Shown: one piece after another, positions 23,513 to 35,676 of the stretch
Position numbering within the stretch: the stretch's first letter is position 1
How the letters are laid out: each line of letters begins with the position of its first letter
Assembly (NCBI GenBank): GCA_010093515.1
Contig: MU001681.1
Coordinates: 15,956 to 79,955, forward strand
Source of the DNA: Lineolata rhizophorae
Taxonomy: Eukaryota; Ascomycota; Dothideomycetes; Lineolatales; Lineolataceae
Direction: 5' to 3'
DNA: 64,000 nt
The notes under the pieces: generated by a model
What the model saw: only the letters and a program-made list of their open reading frames with translations
The model's database searches: none
What the model was told of the DNA's origin: nothing
Translations under genes and position numbers: made by a program

Positions 23513-25468
23513 TTAACCCCGAGCGGAAGGGAGCCTATCGCAGCCGTGGCCGCGGAGAGGACATGCGGCGGATCAGAGGTGCGGGCGCGCGCGAGAGCCG
23601 GACACAAGGCGTGGCGGATAAGGGGATGCTAAGGGCAGGCTGGGGTGGGGGAGGAGGTTGAGGAAGGCGTTGAGGTGGACAAGAGGCCGGTCGGCTCAGC
23701 GGCACGGAGGGCGCCAGGGGCGTTGCGCGACGGGCGGGCGCAGGGCCGAGGCGGCGGACGGCGCAGGCGACGTCGCGGGCGGAGCGGACGCGCGCGAGAG
23801 CAGAGCGGGCGCGGGACGATGGAGGCCGGGGCGGGCGCGCAGAGCGGATGGGTAGGAGGGCTGGGGACGGGCGACGACGGCGGGTTGAACTTGAAGTTCT
23901 GGCGCGGCGGTCCAAGCGCGCCGTGTCCTCGTCTGGGCGCCGGGGCCCGATTGGGCATGGGCCGGCCGGGGGCGGTGACAGTCAGCGCCCGCCGCCCGAG
24001 GCCCGCCAGCGCCTGCCCCAAGCTCCCCTTGCCGCCCCCGCCCAGCGCGCCACCAACACCCGCGCAGCCGCCCGCGGACCGACCGCACGCACGCCGTATG
24101 TACGTACCCTGTACTCCTCGCGCCGCACGCCTCGCCCTGCGCGCCCGCGTACCCGCTACCTCGTCCTCCTCTCGTGCCGCTTGCTTCGCCCCCGCCGTGC
24201 CAGCCGCGTCCCGTCCGCCCCAGAGCGCCAACAAGAGACACACCAGTTCGGCACTCCGTAGACCTGCTAACGTCCACGCCGGTGACATTTGCTCTGCTAT
24301 GTACCCTCTACCTCGCTCTCCCGCATGCACTTCATCCTCCTTGCAAGGGCCGCACCGCCGACCAATCGCCGTCGCCCGCGATAGCGATGCTTATCTCGAC
24401 GACCACTTAAAGGGTCGCTGTTAAGCCGGGTCCGGGGGTATCGTGTGCTGCCAACAATCTGGAGCCGGCTATCCCAGCCTTTCCCGTTGTACCTTGCAGT
24501 GCGGCCGCGGTACATCCATAGCATTGCCGCGCGCCGAGGGGGGTCGTCGGCACGCGCTACAGGCGAGCCACCTCAAGTCACCGCAGGCGTCCGGCGCGAA
24601 TAGACTCGAGTTGCCTCGTCCTGGCAGTTGACGCTCGTCTAGGACTCACACTCTCGCTTCGTCCTATACCGGGAATTGGTCCATTTGTTTCCGCGCTAGA
24701 TGGCCCCAATTGACACACCGAGAGCTGACTCGCCGCCTCTTGGCCTCAAGGGCGGTCACGTGCCTCCCGCACGAACAAACAAACTTGCAGAAAACGCAGG
24801 CGCCCGGTGGTTCAAATGTGGCACCCAACTGCCTTATTGAACACCGCGGGCTATTGCTCCGGGTGAATTTGTGCGATTTGGTGCGCCGGCTACCAGAAGC
24901 AATGCCGTGCTTTGCTATACTATCGCTACCATGACGCTCGAACCGTTCGAGGCACGTCGGCGCATCATCCGCGGAGGGCGCGCCGGTTTGCCGCGGCCAT
25001 GTCTCGCTTGCGAGAGTTGCTGTTGCCGGCTGTGCTCTGCGTTCAGTCATTCACTCTTTCCCCTTGTGACGCATCTCGACTGCCCTGGCAGGCTCCAATC
25101 ACTGCAGCTGCCACAAACTGACCTGGTCGTCCAAATCTGGCCTGCCGTTTCCATTCTCTTCCGCTCTTTCTCTTCGACCTTCAACCATGAACGACCTAGC
25201 GGGCATTTATCAACCCTTTCTTTGACAACTTTCGACTCCGGCTTTCCTTGGTCCGGTGGTGCCATCTCGATACACCCGGCGCACTACGACCCTTCTGCTT
25301 CCAAGCGCTGCCTGCGCGATGACGAAGCCATCGCGCGATACGTCTAGAGTAAGCCAAGTCCCAGAGCATACCTGCTCTTCTTCTCACAGGTGGTAGAAAA
25401 AAAGGCACGCCAGCCAACGCGTACAATTTGCCGACCCCATTGCCTCTTCCTCGCAAACTCGTCAGCAG
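23513..25468. other. GC-rich intergenic and leader region
   Basis: This divergent region separates striatin (-) from the gene at 25469 (+). The left kilobase is extremely GC-rich with long overlapping open frames in several phases and no domain. From about 25020 the plus strand is pyrimidine-rich (TTTCCATTCTCTTCCGCTC), typical of a fungal leader. It contains the small ORF at 25187-25225. Confidence 0.4.
25187..25225 (+). promoter_or_regulatory. Candidate upstream ORF (12 codons)
   Basis: ATG in the context TCAACCATGA opens a frame MNDLAGIYQPFL ending in TGA. It lies at the end of a pyrimidine-rich leader-like tract, 243 bases before the main ATG at 25469. If the leader is transcribed unspliced, it would be met first by scanning ribosomes. 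Confidence 0.35.
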
Positions 25469-27061
25469 ATGCCATCATATCATGCCAATATGGAGAATGC
25501 TTTAGAGGGCCCTGCCTGGGGAAATCAATACAAAGGCATTGTGATTGACTTGACGAGGCATGCGAAAGCTCGACCTTACCCGTTTCCGCACTTCGTACCG
25601 GAGACTTTACATCTTCAAGGCATACCTTGGAATAAACTGCGTCGCAAAGGATGGCCACTCCCAGCGCCAGTCCAGGTGTTCTCGTTTGGTCGAGAACAGA
25701 GCACCATTGATTTAGATATTTGGTTCAAGACCATCCCGCCCACGTTGGTTCGGGTCGACTCGCGGTGGCTGAGCGGATACCTTCCTTTTTTCGGACACAT
25801 CAGACTGCCACAGCTAGAAGCGTACGGCAGTCATCGGCACGTGTATCCCGTCTATTCCATGTTGGCAAGCGTGCTGGACGATCAGAAACTCACAGTCGAG
25901 CCCACAGAGGTATGGCCTACTTGCAAAGTCTACCAAACGTTTGACCATTGCTGACTGAGACTTTTACAGAACTGGGACCCACGTACAGATAGGAGCACTC
26001 ACCAGAATACCGAGCACATGGTACACGCATTTGTCGATTATCTTAGACTAATTCAGAGCGGTGAAGCCGATTTGACGAGGCTTCCCGTCCTTACCGCAGT
26101 GGTCGAGTATCATTTCAAGGACCTTGACTCCCTAATCACGTTTGTGCGGTCGGTTGCACGAAACCATCCGTTTGATTTGACTATGGCCGTAGCTGGCGAT
26201 CCGGTGGGGTATCTAAAAATGTCAAGGCGTCTCGGTCTCCTTGACGTTTTCCAAGAAGCATTCACTCACGTTGTCGGTCAAGCTGTCGTTAGCAATGATC
26301 TTGGGCGGTTTCTAGCCCGCCTCGAGTCCGACAAACTCAAAAAGGCCGTCTCAAGCGAATGCCATCAAGTTTCGGCCTTGATCCACGATGCGTTAGCTGC
26401 GCTCACACCCATGGCGTCCGGCGATGGCTTGCTCAGCGCGTCAGCCTCGCCAAACCCCCAAGAACATTCGGTCGAAGTCACCGTCATTTCTCGTCACGTC
26501 ACCGAAGCTCTAGACGCATTTTCACCACACGTTGAATCCGGAGCGCTCTTTCTCGCGGTCGCCAGCCATCCGTACCTGACCCGTGACGACGTCTTGGCTC
26601 ACTACGAGGCCGACTCAACGGTCCACCCACGCTGCCACTACCACGACGGGTTTGGCCGTGCGTACGATCCCGAAGGCTACTTCATCACAAAACGCTCGAA
26701 GCCATGCGCCGGCTTGATTCATAGCCTAGCACACGACCTCGTTCGTGTCCGCGACGAGATCGCGCCCGTGTTGGAGAATAGAACGCGCCTGGTCCCCCTC
26801 GACAAATGGAGCGCGCGTGCGACAGATTACACTTGGGCGGACGTCGTGGATACGGACCGGGACGACCGGGCGTCCTGGACGGCACCTAGACGTCGCGGGA
26901 GCGGCGGTGGCGCCGGCGAGCGGAGTAGGGGCCGTTGGTCTGCAGGACGGTTGACAACGTGGACCGCTGCGGGCAGCGACCGCACTATCGACATCAGGTA
27001 CCCATTGTGCGGGTGGATCCGGAAGAGCGAGGCCCAGAAGCTGTTGCTTAGTCGCCGCTAG
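25469..27061 (+). CDS. Unrecognised protein, 510 residues
   Basis: Two exons (25469-25909 and 25970-27061) join PTE to NWDPRTDRSTH in frame. I do not recognise a named family. The N-terminal half contains VQVFSFGREQSTIDLDIWFKTIPPTLVRVDSRWLSGYLPFF and the middle MVHAFVDYLRLIQSGEADLTRLPVLTAVVEYHFKDLDSLITFVRS, a pattern reminiscent of fungal BTB/POZ-like proteins but too loose to assign. The later part has FLAVASHPYLTRDDVLAHYE and CHYHDGFGRAYDPEGYF. The last 60 residues are Arg/Gly-rich and may include read-through of an unseen intron, so the C-terminus is uncertain. An in-frame ATG at 25490 is a second start option. No signal peptide or membrane segment is visible. Confidence 0.65.
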
Positions 27062-30000
27062 AGCGAGGTGACGGCATGCTGCAGGCGGGAAGTTGGAGGC
27101 ACACGTTGGTAAAGTCCCCGGTGTTGTGGTTTTTTGCACATGATGGTTGGCTGCTGCGAGTTTCTGTTTCTTTGAAATGCTCCTCCCCTCCGCCGCGGAT
27201 CTGCGGAACATGGCCAAGACCAGTCCGGCACAAAGTATAATAGACGACGTGGGATGGAGGCTAGGCTACGTGCCGTATCTCGCTGCGGGACAGTGAAGGA
27301 GGGGAGACTAGGGGTTATAATTGCTCTCATATACCCTGGCCCCTGGGTACGGGGCGGTGATGGCGTGGCGGTACCGTCGTCCAACGAGCGGGATTCGAGA
27401 TAGAGCAGATGCGGTTAACGCCGTACAGCTCGCCCTATCGATCACGCACCGTCTGACGGTCGAGGTATGACGCGCGTGGACGGGGAAGCGGAAAGGGCAA
27501 AGAGAGAGGGCGGGGGAAGAGATGACTGGCAGGCTTTCATGATGACCCTACCCTTTATCACGGTATTAATGATCCGATTCCTGGTTACACCTCCAAGCTG
27601 AAAACCGCTCCCGCGTGACGTGTCATGGATGAGGCCGCCATGCCGCATTAGCGGTGCCAGTGCCACCGGGATTTGTGACTAGGCTGCGTCGTCCATCCTG
27701 GGCTTAAAAGTGACCACGGGGCAAAACAGGACGGTTGCGCAAATCACCTAAGGTACGGCCCGCCGCTACTCCCCCGCGGCATGTCTTGTGCGGAATGCTA
27801 GGGCATGGAAAGCCGCCCAATATGCGCGCGAGCCTGAAGGGTTGCAAATTTTCGACTTCTTGTTCCTGCTCAGGCAGACTCGTGGTGGGTATCAACATGC
27901 ATACAACAGCCATATTTACCGATGACCGGACCGAAAGGATAATACACGTCTAGAGAATACACTAATGCGGAGGAGACAACAGAATGAAACCCAGGCAGCC
28001 CAAGCTACAACTCACGCCACCAGTTGATACCATGTGTCACGTCTAAATCCCGTCGCCGTGCTAGAACGAAGTGTTCAAACCCAACAGAAAGAAAACCGAA
28101 ACCAGTGTGAGACCTCGTAGATGTAGCCATCTACCCACTCGCCATCCCATGAAATTTGACCCAATCCGTCGCTGTTAAATATGCCAGTGCCATGATGTAA
28201 CTGAAGAGTCCGTGAGAACCCAAGAAGAGACTCGATTTAGAACCCCGGAAATGGAAGAGACGACTTCAGCCCGACCGAGAATCACACAGATTTTGTGTTG
28301 TTTGGCGACTTCGCGAGTCTATGGCCTTGGCCGGTGCAAAGACAAGTCGGGCCCGGCGTTGAATCCATCGCCAGAGCGTCCGCGATTTCCTGAAGCCAAG
28401 GTGTCTAGCCAGAGGTCGACCCTTTTCGGCTGCCGGCTCGAGCGAGAGCTTCGCAAGGTCCGCATTTGTTCGACGTCGTCCGAGTGATGCGCTCGAGGTT
28501 CCTGCAAGGCGTACCTTGGACCGCTTGGGGGCAAAAGTGAGGTTTGAGAGTCTCTCTATGGCCACAGGAGTAGACGCGAGTGTGTTGTTGGCACATAGCG
28601 GAAGAAATGCGAACAAAACGTAGAAGAGAGCAGTTTTTGTCTTTTGGCCCGACAAAAGGTTCGCAAGAACCGAGGTAGAGATGGCCCTTTTGAAGTGATG
28701 ACGAGCGTCTGCGGGGTAGGCTTTGTGTTATTGATAGCCTCCTGGCGTGGGGTGGTGAGAGAGAGAGAGGGGAAGCAGACCCGCGCAGCTATAATAGCGT
28801 TGTTAACTCCAAGTATTGGAGATCACGCGGCGGAAGTCTCGAAAAACTTGTTGGAAGACAACGAATATTGAACACGAGAACGACATGGATAACTATAACC
28901 CAGAGAGAACGGAAAGGCTCAGGGAAGAGAGTGAATGGTCAACAGGAGATATTTTCGTAGAAGAGAGCGTGGGAACGGGGCCGGCTGTAAGTGAAAGCAG
29001 GCGCGCCGGTGAAGCAAATAGTGAGCGACATTTGAGTCGTCTGTGCGGAGAGTACTTTCCATGGTGGGCCCCCCTGCTGGCTGCCGACTGGACTTGAACG
29101 AGCGGCGGTGGACTTAATATACCTATTTTGGTGGTCCAGCATTCCCGTACCGAGCGAACAGCAACGCGCGGATGGTCCATCAGGAGATGGTAGATATTAT
29201 TGCAGGCGACGTGCGGAGCGCGCGGGACAGTCAGGCCCTGGGATCGTTCTGGCCCTTGTTGGCTACTAGTGTAGGTAGGTCGAGCGTTGGCTTCCGAAGC
29301 ATGGCTGGCGCATGGTTGGACCGTTCCTTTACCCTATCTCGTCGCCTCAGACGGGGGAGCGTGGCGCCGTTTCAGGACCGCGCATCTGCCCCTAAAGTCC
29401 CTGACGCACCTCCATCGGGGGCGTCTAGAAAAATTGGCAGAAGGGTTCTGGAAATTTGCCAGGTTGGATTTTGTTTCTGTTTTGTGCGCCCTTGCCCTGG
29501 GCTCCGGGCCGAAAGCGTCGTAGTCGCCAGCAGGCGATTATGCCGTTATAACACCCGGTATTATTATTATTTCTTTTGGACCGCGAGCCGCATTGAAGCC
29601 TGAGATTTCTCTCATCTGACGGGCCGCTGTGGCTGCCACATCGTGCCTGCGAGTCCGGTCAGCCCTACCGCCTACTCATCGGGCTCCCGGTCGAGTCTCG
29701 CGTCGCCAACGCCGGGGATCCTTCCAGGTGGCACATGCATGCCCGGAATTCACGTCCTGTGCGCCCGACAAGATACATAGCGAGAGATGACGGAGAGCGG
29801 CACACTGCATCCGCCCTCCGTCATCTCTCGCCGGCAAATAATATAGAGTTCAGCGGCCGGTACGATCTAGGCGCGCTGCCGCCTATATGAGAAGTAGGGC
29901 GAGCAGACGACACGAGTCAGGCAGACGTCGTCAACAGCTGTCGGCGTCGACCGTACCATGCGGAAGCACATCGTCATTGCCGCCTCGGAGAGATTGCTGG

Positions 30001-31564
30001 TGGAGAATGGAGGATACATATGGATGTACATAAGTACATTCGGCAGCCGACGAGCATGACGCCAAACCCAGGTCTCGATTCGTAGCGTCGGCGGCGACGG
30101 ACCGCCGTACTACCGGTCTATCGTGCCCTCCGGCGCCGCGCCACCGCTGCCCGCTGGACTACACAGCTGCCTATCACCACGGCAAAACCATGGTGACGGA
30201 GGCCGTCGGATCTCCGGCCAAGGCAGAACGGGACTCTTCCGAGAGGCCGCACAGTCTCGGGCACAGGCCGGGCAGTCGCGGCTGCCCCTTTGTTTGGGAG
30301 ACAGGCAAATGGCAGGCCGTCCGCGGTGCAGAGGTTCCTACGCACCTCAAACGAGACGGCGTGCTCTCTCACTGCCCTCGGCGCAAGGCGCCCGAGATGG
30401 TGAGTGCCATTCCCAGAGTCCAGGGCCGGGGGGATACGGAGTACGTCGGCCTCATTTTACAGTTCTGCGGCTATATTCCTGCCATTATAACCCGCCGTGG
30501 TTCGCATCAAAAGCCCCGACGTAATGCATCCGGGACATTAGCGCCATCTCATTTGCCGTTTCTTGTCGTCTTTGTACGCATGTATCTCTCCTCGACCTAC
30601 GTATCCGCGGGCCATGTGGAGAGCAGAGGAAGCCGGCAGGGCCGTCAAGGTAAATTTCCGACGAGGAACCGCGCCGCACAGGGCCCGGCGTGGCATTGCG
30701 AGACGGCATCCCCTGCCGCGCCCTCGCCCCGGCACGTGGCGGCATCCCCGGGACTCGGGAGGCGTGGTCCCGGCGAGCCTCCAACCTGCCGGCCGACTGT
30801 CCCCGTCCTCGAGACGAGAGCACGGCACGGCGCGCGGTCACGACGAGCCCGCCGCGCAGCCTGTTCTCAGGCGGCCCGCTCTCGAGACAACGGCACCGAT
30901 CTGCGCCCGCACCACTCCGCCGGCACCGTCGAGCATGAAGCACGCGGGGTTGGAGTTGGGCTGGTGTCGCTGGGCGCTTGGCGCCGTCAGGACGCTCGAG
31001 CGCCAGCTGTCGGCCGACCTCGCGGACTGACGCTGCTTACCACTCGCTCTCGCCGCCCGAGCCTCCAGGAAGCCGCTGCCGCTGGTTATCTGCACACTAC
31101 TTACCCCGTACTTGCTGCTACCCGGCAAGGAGACGACCACTTCCAGCAGAGCGCTAACCGTTCGCCGCCGGGCAGCGCTGGCACGATGCAGCCGCAGCGG
31201 CAGGGCGAGGGCGGCGGAGGTGGCGCGTGAGCCGACGGTCACGTGGGCGACCAAAACAAGAGGCAGCCGCGCCGGGGTCGGGCGGGTTCTCGCTCTCGGG
31301 TTCGCTCCTACCCAGCGACGCGCGCGCCTTCCCGTTTCCAACGCCGGACCACAACATCGTTCCTGCCCGCCTGCGCACACCGGCCGCCTTCCGCCCTCCG
31401 CCACCCACCACAACATCGCCCGCGCCCGCCCGCGTCCCCCGCCGTCGCGCCTCATCGTCGCACGTCGCAGGCTATCCCGCGCCCGCTTTCAGCCTTAGCC
31501 GCGCCTTTTATACGCGCCGCCAGCTCCTCAGACACGCCCGCCGACTTTTCCCGACACCTCGACC
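27062..31564. other. 4.5 kb without a recognised gene
   Basis: No coding gene can be supported. The stretch contains the inverted repeat at 29780-29831. The last kilobase (30.5-31.56 kb) is strongly GC-rich and becomes CT-rich before the histone gene, so it probably includes the H2A.Z promoter and leader. Minus-strand 28266-28655 looks secreted-like but has no ATG. Confidence 0.4.
29780..29831. repeat. Near-perfect inverted repeat (hairpin)
   Basis: The left arm GCGAGAGATGACGGAG (29780-29795) is exactly complementary to the right arm at 29816-29831. Inside the arms, one A/C mismatch is followed by four more pairs (GCGG with CCGC), leaving a 10-base loop at 29801-29810. In RNA this would be a 21-step stem. 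No gene borders it within 1.7 kb, so a terminator role for a known gene is unlikely. Confidence 0.85.
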
Positions 31565-32298
31565 ATGCCCGGCGGAAAAGGTACGCGCCAGCGTCGGAAC
31601 GTCCCTCTCGCGCCGAGTCCACGAGGGGTCTGCGCGCCGCGCTCTTTCTCGCTCCTCGTCTATCATCACCGTCGTCCTCGCCGTCAGACATGCTGACGAC
31701 GCGCTTTCTCTCGCAGGTAAAACCGGCGGAAAGACCGGCGGCAAGGCCGGTGACACCCAGGTCAAGACCACCAAGTCGCACTCCGCGAAGGCTGGTCTCC
31801 AGGTTCGTTCTGCACCCCCTCGGCGACCTTCTTGCCACGTTATGCGGATGCTTGCGGTTCCCATCGCGACGATGATCGTGCCCCACCCGCCTTCCCTCGC
31901 GCGACGGTCCCAAGCATCGAACGCGATTCGATCAGGTGGCCCATACTCACTTCACCCATCCGTGTAACTAGTTCCCTTGCGGCCGCATAAAGCGCCACCT
32001 TCGCAACATCACGCGGCAGAAGACGCGCATCGGCGCCAAGGCGGCCATCTACCTCACGGCCGTCCTCGAGTACCTCACGGCCGAGGTGCTCGAGCTGGCC
32101 GGCAACGCGGCCAAGGACCTCAAGGTCAAGCGCATCACGCCGCGCCACCTGCAGCTCGCCATCCGCGGCGACGAGGAGCTCGACACGCTCATCCGCGCTA
32201 CCATTGCCTTCGGCGGTGTCCTGCCCCACATCAACCGAGCGCTGCTGCTCAAGGTAGAGCAGAAGAAGGGCAAGAAGGCGCAGCCGGCCGAGTCTTAG
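31565..32298 (+). CDS. HTZ1: Histone H2A.Z variant
   Basis: Three exons (31565-31580, 31717-31802, 31972-32298) give 142 residues. After [18 protein letters not shown] comes [20 protein letters not shown], the H2A.Z-type start of the histone fold (GLQFPxGR). It continues with [46 protein letters not shown] and [15 protein letters not shown]. The forms [16 protein letters not shown] and GDEELD...ATIAFGGV distinguish H2A.Z from canonical H2A, and the C-terminus lacks the SQE phosphorylation motif of fungal H2A. It replaces H2A in nucleosomes flanking promoters. All splice sites are canonical, and the second intron begins right after GLQ. Confidence 0.97.
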
Positions 32299-35200
32299 GA
32301 GGCGCCATGTCGGACGGAGGCACAAGCTTGGACGGAAGCACAGGTTCGGACGGATGTTACGGTACACGGTTTGCGTTAGTTGGGGTTTTCCGGATGCTGT
32401 TTTGGTATGACGGGTGCTGTTGCGAATGATGTTATCGGCTTGCGGAGTGTGCATCCGCGCTGATGCCTGGCGTGGCTTTGTTCGACCCGCGTCTTGCATT
32501 ACTCTGTCGACGCGAGCAATGTTCCGGGCTCCTCTCTCGCTTATAGCTCCAGCTCTACGATGCAAGATACATTGCAGCGTTATACGTGGGCGGAGAAGGA
32601 CGTGGGGAAGTCCGGCCGGCATAGGCTGTGCTCACGTTGCCGTCTTTGTCACGTGCACGACGCCGTAGTTTCAAAGGCACTCGACGCGGGTAACTTCGAG
32701 CGGCCTCTCGACCGTCAGCGCCACTACATCCCTGGGACTTTCTTTCCTTTTTTTTTTTTTCCCGACGATCGAGCTTGCTGCTGTTTTCCCTAAATCGGTA
32801 CATTGGAAGATATTATTTTTCGGGCGTGTCGGGTCGGTCTGGCTGGCTGGTGGTTCATCGAGGCTTCTTGTCTCTCTTGGGATGAGGCACAAGCCTTTTT
32901 GGGGTGTGTCTATTATTATCACAAGTGTGGTTCCGTTTTCTTATCTCTCCAAAGTATAAGTAGGTAGCCAAAAAACCCCCAGAAAAGAAAGAAAATTGAC
33001 TTGCGGGTGCTGCCGTGGTATCGGTTGTTAAATTGCTCGGCTCACACATAATGGCACGGTTTGTATGGAGGATCGTGTGGAGGGTATATGCCATCTTATC
33101 GTGCCTACGTCCTGCTGCGTGCGGAGTAGGTATGCGATAAATTGCCGATCCACGGTTTTCCATGTTCACTTAACCTCCCGAGTACTTGCGTTCTCGTGCT
33201 TACCCGTACTCAAGACCTTTCTCAGTCCGATTTGTCACCTACAGATCCAGACGCTAGCGCCCGCTCTTCTACGTTATCCGACGAGGAGGGTGGGAGGCAG
33301 GGGGGGGGGACAAGGTGTGTCATGACTCGCTCGAGCCTCGAGGCGTGCGGGCAAGTGTCACATACTGACCGCATACCACGGACCGACCCTGCCGCTGGCT
33401 AGTCGATAGCTGACCCCCTATACACCGAGACAAACCTGTCTTATCTGCGGAGACGCGTTGGAGTTCGAGCCTGCTTAGCTAGTGTACAGAGGAGCGAAAC
33501 CGCGCGCGCGCTTTCATTCACGTGGGACTACCGTGGATAGGAGGAGGGTGGGGGGAACTTGATTGCGGCTGCCAAGTTGAGGGTGATCCGTCACGCTCTC
33601 CGCCGCCTGCCCGCCGGGCAAAGAAATATGCGGCCCTGGTGTGATAGTGCATTGGGAAGTTGCCGTGATGGCGACGTGAAGCTCTCATAGGGCTAGCGTC
33701 ACGAGCCCGCTTTGAACAAGAAATATGCGCACGTGGCCTAGCTAGGGCTTTCGGAATGAACGAGTCAACTCGAAATCGATTATCAAGGTTCACTGGTTGA
33801 GGAAGTCGGGCTACGCGTACTGCTAATTCGACGCACGCCCTTCTCGAACGCCGACCTTGCCAAGAATACCCCTCGAACGTGCCTCATGCACCCGCTGTAG
33901 GCTAGCACATGTGTTTTGAGGTGGCGACTCGAAGCGGATGGAGCACTAAAAGCGTTCTGTCTTTCAATAGCCACACCCACTTCCCGCCATACTAAGAGAA
34001 ACAGGTATGCGTCGTCTTCGGCGAACGGTTCACTACACTCACTCGTCCGGAGAGGCAAGGCGGTCACGGCATCAAAAGAGAAAAAGTTTACTAATGCTGC
34101 GCCACAAAGGCATGGTAAAAAGACCCAGGGCCGACTGCAACGGGCGGGCGAAGCAAGTCAAGACAATGGCGAACCAACCTGCTGCTTCACCAAAGATCTT
34201 CCTGCCCGCTAAGCCCGCCCGTTGCCTTACCCCAGGCCTTGAAAGAACCCATCACCTAGCCACCGATGATGGACGAGAGAGCGTTTCTCAAGTTCCGATC
34301 CCATGACACAAAAATGACCTCCGCACATGCATCCCACCTCCTACGTGAACCTCACAGTACAACCAACAACAACAGCGCGTTCAAAGAAGAAGAAAGGCCC
34401 CTCCCTGCGCCCCCCCCCCCCCCAACCCCTCCCAAGTCCCCCGCTCAAATCCAACGCGATAGCTATCCGCCATTTGCGCGCAACCAAAAGATCCAAAGGG
34501 CGCTCGAGAGCTCGGGGAGCAGAAGAACCGGCGGGATGAAGAACAACGCAGAGAGGAACGACATCGGAGCAAGCAATATTACAAACGCGTACGGTGCTCA
34601 GAGGACTGTTGGTGGAAAAGAAAGAAATAAGAACAATACAAAACACGGTGCCAAGGGGTAGCAACAAGGTGTATGGGTAAGGTGAAGGCGGGGGGAAAGG
34701 CGAAGACCGATGCACGCTACAACCAGATAGAACTCCGAAAACGAGACCGAGCGGCGTTTGGAATTACGTCGTACGCTCGTCGGAAGCATTCATCGTCCCT
34801 GTTGCGCCAGAAACTTTGTCCATACGCGTTTCTTCGGACGGTGAACAGCGAAGAGCATTGGCAGCTTCAAGAGCCCACCGCCGTTTGACGTGCGTCGCCA
34901 TGCGTGTCGAGTAATGTAGTGGCCTCGTTATGAATACCGGATATCGTGATGCGCCAATCGTAACAATATCGTTGCCAATGCCGGGTGGTGCGCGCCAAAT
35001 GATGAGTGATTACCGAAGGAAGAGCCCTAGCTGAACAGGGCAAGATTCGATGTGACGGGTCCTTGTTGCCCCAACCGCAACCACTAATACTAACAAATGC
35101 AGTAACCCAACGCAAGGATGAACAGAAAAGGTGAACAGAAAAGGTGAAAAGCAAAGAAAAAAAATAAAAAAAAAGGAAAAAAAAAAGGGGACAGTTGGGT

Positions 35201-35676
35201 TGGTTGAGACCTACTTCCAAGAATGACAATAGTCTCTGAAGTCTGAAGAATGGCAACCAACCACACCCGCCCCATCCTAACCAGAATGCATTTTTTGGTG
35301 CGGAAATCCCAGTTGTGCACTCGAAAGCTGAACGGAATTCGTGACAATACTGCAATCTTCCTCGGGCAGGTCCCCTCCTGTTGACGAGCTCCAGGTCCAC
35401 GTCGTAGCCGAAGGGAGGGTTCACTATCCGTTTGTGGGCGCGGGCCCCCGATTGATAATTCTAAACCAGGCTTTTTCTTTCTTTTTCGTTGCGTCATTCT
35501 CGTCGTACACGTCGTGAGTAACATGGTCTCAAGTCCACGGCTCCTGGAATTACGAGCAAACCAGCTCCAGAGGCCGTGGGGGAGGATATGCAAAGCTGAA
35601 AACGCCGGACAGTTGCTTTCACACTCTCTCCGTCCCTCCTCCCTTCTCACAGGCCACATACCACTTCTTTTCACTC
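32299..35676. other. 3.4 kb without a recognised gene
   Basis: Contains the H2A.Z 3' region and the 3' region of the RRM-R3H gene, which converge. Homopolymer runs occur near 32750 (T), 34410-34422 (C) and 35158-35187 (A). I see no protein or RNA gene. Confidence 0.4.

Noticed and set aside
28266-28655. 129-codon minus-strand frame with a signal-peptide-like start (ALFYVLFAFLPLCANNTLA)
   Set aside because: The frame opens with TTG, has no ATG before the hydrophobic stretch, and shows no conserved pattern. I cannot support it as a gene.
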